Shown in pieces: positions 31,252 to 36,354 of a DNA stretch of 36,354 nt (the first letter of the stretch is position 1; each line of letters starts with the position of its first letter). A model generated the notes under the pieces. It did no database searches. It was not told the DNA's origin and saw only the letters and a list, made by a program, of their open reading frames with translations. Origin of the DNA: Hymenobacter sp. (GTDB lineage: Bacteria > Bacteroidota > Bacteroidia > Cytophagales > Hymenobacteraceae); the NCBI GenBank assembly GCA_025353905.1, contig JANXNW010000016.1, positions 1-36,354 of the forward strand, written 5' to 3'. The position numbers were made by a program, and so were the translations under genes.

Positions 31252-33003
31252 ATGAAACTCCGCTACTTGCTGCTGCTGGCCTGGCTGCCCGCCTGCACTG
31301 ACCCGGCCACTACGGCCAGCACCGCCGCGCCTGCCGCCGATGCCCGCTTCGACCACTTTAAAAACCAGCTGCTGCTGGAGCTGTGGCGACTGGAGCCGGA
31401 TTTTGCGCTCTCGCAGGGATTTCACAAGTACGACTCGCTGCTCGTCATCCCGGACGCGGGCCAGCGGGAGCGCGAGGCGGCGTTTGTAGCGGCCAAGCAG
31501 CACTCGCTGGCGGGTTTTGGCCTGGACAGCCTCTCGGCGGGCAACCAGACCGACTACCGCATCTTGCAAAACGAGCTGACGGCCCGGCGCTGGCGGGCCG
31601 ATACGCTGCGCGAGTGGCAGTGGAACCCGGCCGCCTACAACGTGGGCGCCACCGTGGGCGAGCTGCTCAACGGCCGCCACCACCCGCTGGCGCGCCGGTT
31701 GCGCAATATCTCCGACCGCCTGGCCCTGGCCCCGGCCTACTACGCCGCCGCCCGCGCCAACCTCGACAACCCCACGCCCGAACACACCCAGCTCGGCATC
31801 GAGCAGAACAAGGGCGGTTTTGACGTACTCGGGGCCGGGCTGCGCGACTCAGTTCAGTCATCCAGCCTAACCCGGGCTGAGCAGGCCCGGCTCATGGAGC
31901 GCGCGGGCGCGGCGCGGGCGGCCATCGAGGGCTACGTGGAGTTTTTGCGCCGCGGCGTGCTGGCGGCGGGCCGGGCGCGGCGCTCGTTTCGGATTGGGCA
32001 GGCTTTGTTCGACCGCAAATTCGCGCTCGAAATTCAGTCCGGCTATTCGGCGGGGCAGGTGTTGGCGTTGGCCCAGCAGCACAAGCGCGACCTGCTGCTG
32101 GACATGAGCCAGCGGGCGCGGCGGCTCTGGCCCCGCTACCGCGCCGGGCAGCCGCTACCGGCCGATACGCTGGTGCTCATCCGGCAAGTCATTGATAAGC
32201 TTACGCTCAAGCATCCGTTGCGCACGGGGTTTGTGGCGGCCATTAAGGCGCAAATCCCGGTGCTGAGCCGCTTCGTAGATGCCCACCAGCTGCTGACCCA
32301 GGACCCCGGCAAGCCGCTGGTAGTGCGCGAAACGCCGCTTTACATGCGCGGCTCCGGGGCCGGAGCCAGCGTGAGCGCGCCCGGCCCCTACGATAAGTCG
32401 GCCGACACCTTCTACAACGTGGAGCCGCTGCCCGCCGACTGGCCCGCCGCCCGCGCCGAAAGCTACTTGCGTGAGTACAACGACTACACCTTGCAGATTC
32501 TCAACATCCACGAGGCCATTCCGGGTCATTACACCCAGCTCGTGTACGCCAACCGCTCGCCCTCGCTGGTGAAAAGCGTGTTTGGCAACGGGGCAATGGT
32601 GGAGGGCTGGGCCGTGTTTTCGGAAAAGGTTATGCTCGATGCCGGCTACGGCAATAATTCCGATGAGCTGTGGCTGCTCTGGGATAAGTGGAACCTGCGC
32701 TCGACGCTCAACGCCATCGCCGACCAGCGCATCCAGACCCAGGGCGCGCGCGAGGCCGACATCGTAGCCCTGCTCACCCGCGAGGGCTTTCAGGAGGAGG
32801 CCGAGGCCCGCGGCAAGTGGCACCGCGCCACCCTGAGCCAGGTGCAGCTCAGCTCGTATTTCACCGGCTACACCGAAATCACGGCCTTGCGCGACGAAAT
32901 CCGGCGGCGCGAGGGCGCGAAATTCAGCGTTAAGAAATTCAACGAGCAATTCCTGAGCTACGGCAGCGCGCCCGTGCCCTACATCGCGCGGCTGATGCGG
33001 TAG
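31252..33003 (+). CDS. DUF885-family lipoprotein (putative zinc peptidase)
   Basis: 583 residues from ATG 31252 with a lipoprotein signal (lipobox LPAC, Cys 15); an in-frame TTG 15 bases earlier is less likely. The DUF885 hallmark HEAIPGHY starts at about residue 420, followed by VEGWAVFSEKVML (third acidic ligand), resembling the HExxxGH/E zinc sites of thermolysin-like peptidases. Most of the protein is helical. The substrate is unknown. It lies close behind the ATPase/PIN pair on the same strand but belongs to a widespread housekeeping-type family, so I do not count it as part of that module. Confidence 0.9.
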   Translation: MKLRYLLLLAWLPACTDPATTASTAAPAADARFDHFKNQLLLELWRLEPDFALSQGFHKYDSLLVIPDAGQREREAAFVAAKQHSLAGFGLDSLSAGNQTDYRILQNELTARRWRADTLREWQWNPAAYNVGATVGELLNGRHHPLARRLRNISDRLALAPAYYAAARANLDNPTPEHTQLGIEQNKGGFDVLGAGLRDSVQSSSLTRAEQARLMERAGAARAAIEGYVEFLRRGVLAAGRARRSFRIGQALFDRKFALEIQSGYSAGQVLALAQQHKRDLLLDMSQRARRLWPRYRAGQPLPADTLVLIRQVIDKLTLKHPLRTGFVAAIKAQIPVLSRFVDAHQLLTQDPGKPLVVRETPLYMRGSGAGASVSAPGPYDKSADTFYNVEPLPADWPAARAESYLREYNDYTLQILNIHEAIPGHYTQLVYANRSPSLVKSVFGNGAMVEGWAVFSEKVMLDAGYGNNSDELWLLWDKWNLRSTLNAIADQRIQTQGAREADIVALLTREGFQEEAEARGKWHRATLSQVQLSSYFTGYTEITALRDEIRRREGAKFSVKKFNEQFLSYGSAPVPYIARLMR

Positions 33004-33095
33004 CGTTACAACTGGCCACTGGCCGCCGTTTAACGCGCTAGCGCAGCAGGTTTTAGTTACCTGATGTTACGCAAGGTCAGTTAATTATTTTTACC

Positions 33096-33857
33096 TTGTT
33101 CTTCGTCCTCTCCAAACTCCTCGACCTAGCCCTGCTGCCCGCCCTCTGGCTGGTGGTCCTGCTGGCGTGGGCGCTCTGGAGCGGGCGGCGCGGGCCGTTG
33201 CGGGCGGCGCTGCTGCTGACGCTCATCGGCACCAACAACGCCCTCATCAACGAGGCGCTGCTGGCCTGGGAAGTGCCGCCGGTGCCGCTGGCCGCCGTGG
33301 CTCCGGCCGACGCGGCGCTGCTGCTGACGGGCGTGACGAACGCGGAAAAGTCGCCCCACGACCGGGTGTACCTGAAGCGTGGGGCCGACCGCTTCACCCA
33401 TGTGCTGTGGTTGTGGCGGGCGGGCCGGGTGCGGCGCATCATTATCAGCGGCGGCCACGGCAGTTTGGGTGCGCCCGAGCCCGGCGCGGCCACCGAGGCC
33501 CGTGAGCTGCGGACGCTGCTCCGTCTGGCGGGCGTACCCGATTCGGCCATTTGGCTGGAAGAAAAGAGCCGCAATACGCGCGAGAACGCGCTTTTTGCGA
33601 AAGCCCTGCTGGCGCGCCACCCTGACGTGCGCTCGCTCGTACTCGTCACGTCGGCCTTCCACACGCGGCGGGCGCTGGGTTGTTTCCGGCGGGTGGGGCT
33701 GGCCCCGCAGGTATTTCCGGCCGATTTTCGCAGCACCGACCGCCGCGCCAGTCCCGACTACTGGCTCGTGCCCGATGCCGACGCGCTCGGCCGCTGGAGC
33801 CTGCTGCTGCACGAAGTGGCGGGCTGGGCGGTGTACAAGATGTTAGGGTATTGTTGA
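33096..33857 (+). CDS. YdcF-like DUF218 membrane protein
   Basis: 253 residues. The only usable start is TTG 33096: TAG lies in frame upstream and no ATG or GTG intervenes. The N-terminus has two hydrophobic segments (LLDLALLPALWLVVLLAWAL and ALLLTLIGTNN). The DUF218 domain follows: ADAALLLTGV, RIIISGGHGS, the acidic EEKSRNTRENALF motif and VTSAFHTRRAL, as in E. coli YdcF/ElyC/SanA. ElyC-type proteins act in envelope integrity and undecaprenyl carrier-lipid use; YdcF binds SAM in vitro. Which applies here is unknown. Confidence 0.87.
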   Translation: MFFVLSKLLDLALLPALWLVVLLAWALWSGRRGPLRAALLLTLIGTNNALINEALLAWEVPPVPLAAVAPADAALLLTGVTNAEKSPHDRVYLKRGADRFTHVLWLWRAGRVRRIIISGGHGSLGAPEPGAATEARELRTLLRLAGVPDSAIWLEEKSRNTRENALFAKALLARHPDVRSLVLVTSAFHTRRALGCFRRVGLAPQVFPADFRSTDRRASPDYWLVPDADALGRWSLLLHEVAGWAVYKMLGYC

Positions 33858-33965
33858 TTTGGTTGTTGATTGACGGTTGCTGTGGCTTTTCCAGATGCGC
33901 AGCATGCTCGCAACGACTGAAATCAACCACTCACCAACAATTAGCAACAAACAGCCAGCAACAAA
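33851..33965. repeat. Intergenic word-repeat hairpin (TTGTTGATTTGG words)
   Basis: Left words TTGTTGATTTGGTTGTTGAT (33851-33870) and GGTTGCTG face AATCAACCACTCACCAACAA and AGCAACAAACAGCCAGCAAC on the right (33921-33962). Pairing is imperfect but the complementarity of words is clear. The block begins in the last codons of the YdcF-like gene. Confidence 0.7.
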
Positions 33966-34036
33966 CTCGTTACCTTCGCCACGCGGTGCCCGGTCCCGGC
34001 TGGGTGGCGCTGCTTTCGCCCTTGTGCTATTTGCCC

Positions 34037-34597
34037 GTGTCCGACCTTTCTCTTATTACCGTGCCGACGGCCGCTGAGGCGGCCCTGGTCGAGCGCTTGC
34101 GCGCCCGCGACCAGTCGGCGATGACTGAGTTCTACGACCGCTACTCGGCGGCGCTCTACGGCGTGATTCAGCGCATCGTGCCCGACGAGGACGACGCGGC
34201 CGACGTGCTGCAGGAGGCGCTGGTCAAAATCTGGCACTCGATGGCCGGCTACGATGCCAGTCGCGGGCGGCTTTTTACGTGGGTCGTCAATATCAGCCGC
34301 AACCTGGCGATTGACAAAATCCGCTCGCGGCAGCACCGCGTAGGTATCCGCACCGACAGCCTCGACGAGAGCTTGAGCGCGCAACGACAAGCCGCGCCCG
34401 ACTCGTTTCGGCCCGACCACCTGGGCCTGCGCGAAATCACCCAAAAACTCGTGCCCGAGCAGCGTCAGGTAATCGACCTGCTCTACTTCGGCGGCTTCAC
34501 CCAGAGTGAGGCGGCCGAGGAGCTGGGCCTGCCCCTGGGCACGGTCAAGACCCGCGCCCGCACCGCGCTCAAGGTGCTCGCCAAACTCATCCGCTGA
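34037..34597 (+). CDS. ECF-family RNA polymerase sigma factor
   Basis: 186 residues, start GTG 34037 chosen because the family sequence begins there (SDLSLITVPTAAEAALVERL) and the open frame upstream runs through a repeat. Sigma region 2: SAMTEFYDRYSAALYGVI and EDDAADVLQEALVKIW, then RLFTWVVNISRNLAIDKIRS. Region 4 has the helix-turn-helix GFTQSEAAEELGLPLGTVK. It directs RNA polymerase to a stress or envelope regulon. The anti-sigma gene follows after 23 bases. TACCTTCG at 33971-33978 is a seven-of-eight -7 match for its own promoter. Confidence 0.95.
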   Translation: MSDLSLITVPTAAEAALVERLRARDQSAMTEFYDRYSAALYGVIQRIVPDEDDAADVLQEALVKIWHSMAGYDASRGRLFTWVVNISRNLAIDKIRSRQHRVGIRTDSLDESLSAQRQAAPDSFRPDHLGLREITQKLVPEQRQVIDLLYFGGFTQSEAAEELGLPLGTVKTRARTALKVLAKLIR

Positions 34598-34620
34598 CTT
34601 TCTGCCGAAATCCTACGCTT

Positions 34621-35556
34621 GTGGAAAACTATCAATCTTACATCGAATCGGGCCAGCTCGAAGCCTACGCCTTCGGCGAGCTCGACGACGCTGGCCGGGC
34701 CGAGGTCGAAGCCTGGGCCGCCCGCTCGCCCGAGGTGCGCCAGGAGCTGGCCGAGCTGCTCGATGGTTTGGGCGTGTACGCCCAGGCCCACGCGCTGACT
34801 CCGCCGCCTGCCCTGCGCGAGCGGGTGCTGAGCCGGGTGCTGGCCGAAATCAGCGGCGAAACGGCTGCCACGTCGGGGGCGCAAGCCACTGCCAGCCAGG
34901 TACTTCCGTTGAGTGCTGCTGCTCCGGCCGCTCCGGCTCCGGCATTGCGCGTGTCGGCTTCTAACCCGCACAATGCCCCTGTCGGGACGGTTGGCGCCGG
35001 GGCCGCGGCCTACGCGGCCCCGGCGCGGCGCAGCAGCTGGGCCATTGCTGCCTCGGTGGCGCTGCTGCTGAGCCTGGCCGCTAACGTGCTCTTCTACAGC
35101 CGCTGGCGGCAGGCCAACTCCGAGCTGGTAGCCGTGCAAAACAGCCAGAACCGCCTCGCCCAAGCCACGCAGGTGATGGAGCGCCGCCTCGGCGGCGCGC
35201 AGCAGCAATTGCAGGTGTTGCGCTCGCCCGACCAGTACCGGGCCGTGGCCCTGGCCGGCACTCCGGCCCACCCCACGGCCCGCGCACGGGTGTTTTTCGA
35301 CCGCGCCGCTCACCGCGTCTTCCTCGACGCGCAGCGCCTGCCCGCCCTGCCCGCTGGCCGCCAGTACCAGCTCTGGGCCATCTTCCAGGGAAAGCCGCTG
35401 GACGCCGGGATGCTGACGGCCACGACCGCCGCCGGCGACAACCTCCAGCAGATGAAGGAGGTACCCGGGGCCCAAGCCTTTGCCCTGACCGTCGAGCCGG
35501 TGGGCGGCAGCGTCAATCCGACCGCGGGCACGATGACGGTTATGGGCAATATCTAG
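34621..35556 (+). CDS. Anti-sigma factor with zinc-finger-like N-terminus and RskA-type C-terminus
   Basis: 311 residues from GTG 34621. The cytoplasmic N-terminal helices (YIESGQLEAYAFGELDDAGR, about 7-26) are the anti-sigma domain; the usual zinc-binding His/Cys pattern is absent. After an Ala/Pro linker there is one membrane segment (about 140-159), a short coiled coil (about 165-190) and a periplasmic RskA-like domain (about 205-311) with RVFFDRAAHRVFLDAQRLP and YQLWAIFQGKPLDAGML. It should hold the ECF sigma at the membrane until a periplasmic signal or proteolysis frees it. Gene order and spacing show one operon. Confidence 0.92.
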   Translation: MENYQSYIESGQLEAYAFGELDDAGRAEVEAWAARSPEVRQELAELLDGLGVYAQAHALTPPPALRERVLSRVLAEISGETAATSGAQATASQVLPLSAAAPAAPAPALRVSASNPHNAPVGTVGAGAAAYAAPARRSSWAIAASVALLLSLAANVLFYSRWRQANSELVAVQNSQNRLAQATQVMERRLGGAQQQLQVLRSPDQYRAVALAGTPAHPTARARVFFDRAAHRVFLDAQRLPALPAGRQYQLWAIFQGKPLDAGMLTATTAAGDNLQQMKEVPGAQAFALTVEPVGGSVNPTAGTMTVMGNI

Positions 35557-35746
35557 CGTCGGTTACCAACCCGGCCCAGCGCTTACGCCTTGCCTCCTGT
35601 CTTCTTATCCTCGTAACCCGTCGGCGGCGCGTAGCGTGGTGGCCGTTGCGCGGGACTGGCAGTCGGGAGCCGCTTCGTAATCGGGCGGGAGTAGGCCTAA
35701 CTTGCGACCGCATTAACCCGTGCGCCGTCGCAGTAAGCTCCCGTCT

Positions 35747-36295
35747 ATGAAACAGATAGCCCGCGTATTCTTTGTGCCGCTGACAATCATTTTTGTCGGG
35801 TGCCGCAGCGAGCGGGCGGTCTTCAATTGCCTGCCAGCGGCCCCGGCCCTGGCCGCCGCGCCCCGGCTGCCACCGGGTAGCCCGTCTGCCCGCCCGCTGG
35901 CTTCCCCTGCGCCAATGGTGACGGCCACCAACCAGCGCCGCCCGGACCGCCCCGCTGCCCGTCCCCGGCGGCGGTGGTTGGTGGCCGCGGCCGCGGCGGG
36001 GATTCCGCCGCCGACCCCGGCCGCCGACCCGGCGGCGGTAACGCCTGGTCAGCAGCGACGGCGACGTCTGGGCCGTTCCGCGTCTCAGCAAGGCGGCACC
36101 CGGTGGAGTCTTCCACCGCTGGCAAAGTCGTGGTTAGCGCTGGCGGGGATATTGTTGGGGCTGGGGCTACTGATAAAGTTACTTTTTAACACCAGTTTCC
36201 TGGTCACGCTCGGGGTTGTTACCGGGCTAGTAGTGCTGGGTGTGGCCGTTTTGTATGTGGTGCTGCGCAACAGCAAAGGGTTTGGGTGGCATTAG
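35747..36295 (+). CDS. Lipoprotein with basic/proline-rich middle and two C-terminal membrane segments
   Basis: 182 residues from ATG 35747; a GTG nine codons upstream is in frame but the ATG gives a clean lipoprotein signal (IIFVGC, Cys 19). Residues about 30-125 are rich in Pro, Ala and Arg with no fold evident. Two hydrophobic segments follow (LALAGILLGLGLLIKLLF and LVTLGVVTGLVVLGVAVL). The family is not recognised. The 190 bases upstream (35557-35746) show no gene or clear promoter. Confidence 0.72.
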   Translation: MKQIARVFFVPLTIIFVGCRSERAVFNCLPAAPALAAAPRLPPGSPSARPLASPAPMVTATNQRRPDRPAARPRRRWLVAAAAAGIPPPTPAADPAAVTPGQQRRRRLGRSASQQGGTRWSLPPLAKSWLALAGILLGLGLLIKLLFNTSFLVTLGVVTGLVVLGVAVLYVVLRNSKGFGWH

Positions 36296-36319
36296 GCACT
36301 CGTGCACAAACACATACCT

Positions 36320-36354
36320 ATGAAAAAGCTCCTCCTTTGGCACTTGCTGCTGCT
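36320..36354 (+). CDS. Start of a secreted protein, cut by window edge
   Basis: ATG 36320 opens MKKLLLWHLLLL, the start of a signal peptide, and runs off the window after 11 full codons. Only the export signal can be judged. Confidence 0.55.
   Translation, partial: MKKLLLWHLLL

Noticed and set aside
31252-33003. DUF885 gene as a third part of the ATPase/PIN module
   Set aside because: Only 24 bases away and on the same strand, but it belongs to a widespread envelope lipoprotein family and has high-GC composition like the rest of the genome.
33680-34036. Extension of the ECF sigma frame upstream
   Set aside because: It overlaps the YdcF-like gene and the repeat at 33851-33965; sigma-factor similarity begins at the GTG 34037.

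Overview
The window looks like chromosome from a high-GC member of the Bacteroidota, most likely a Hymenobacter-type cytophagalean (inferred, no database search). Signs: Bacteroidota -7 boxes of the form TAnnTTTG (before the tRNA-Leu, before lpd, before the five-gene operon at the left), almost no Shine-Dalgarno sequences, many lipoproteins, and family architectures typical of the phylum (NagB/PIG-L fusion, M61 peptidase with PDZ, ECF sigma with RskA-type anti-sigma). No plasmid, phage, transposase, rRNA or CRISPR array is visible.

Layout. 1-5573 (all minus): an operon of a soluble coiled-coil protein, a membrane coiled-coil protein, a membrane-anchored solute-binding protein fused to an OmpA peptidoglycan-binding domain, an ABC permease and an ABC ATPase cut by the window edge. 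5758-8664 (minus): M61 peptidase and a SAM methyltransferase. 8778-8992 (plus): tRNA-Leu(CAG) with promoter and terminator. 9150-15708: PAP2 phosphatase (plus), then GAF protein, two lipoproteins and a dicarboxylate/glutamate symporter (minus). 15915-17087 (minus): a secreted actin-fold/Ppx-like protein whose signal peptide is separated from the body by one in-frame TAG. 17490-19827 (plus): enolase-superfamily dipeptide epimerase, MarR regulator, YceI protein. 19941-22052 (minus): dihydrolipoyl dehydrogenase and a DinB/YfiT protein. 22325-24244 (plus): NagB-like/PIG-L-like fusion. 24464-26095 (minus): tiny ORF, lipoprotein, M48 lipoprotein peptidase. 26370-36354 (plus): FAH-family hydrolase, M23 peptidase, an AAA ATPase/PIN pair, DUF885 lipoprotein, YdcF protein, ECF sigma, anti-sigma, a lipoprotein with two membrane segments, and the first codons of another secreted protein.

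Two things stand out. First, 29315-31227 encodes an ABC/OLD-type ATPase overlapping by ATGA with a PIN-like nuclease; the middle of the ATPase gene drops to about 28-42% GC while both ends are about 65-68% (hand counts on 60-base lines). This is a candidate two-gene immunity or toxin-like module with an exchanged central domain. Second, the gaps between genes are filled with unusual inverted repeats of three kinds: (a) hairpins whose two arms are each self-palindromic (8996-9137, 9838-9908, 21440-21502); (b) a roughly 100-140 base dispersed element with a conserved loop (4740-4840, 24280-24420, remnant 1727-1751); (c) arrays of short repeated words facing their own reverse complement, with a different word at almost every locus (791, 3573, 5680, 15795, 22057, 25191, 26275, 33851, and an in-frame copy inside the M23 gene at 28343). 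Together these occupy most longer intergenic gaps and may act as terminators or mRNA-stability elements, or be mobile or expanding repeats.
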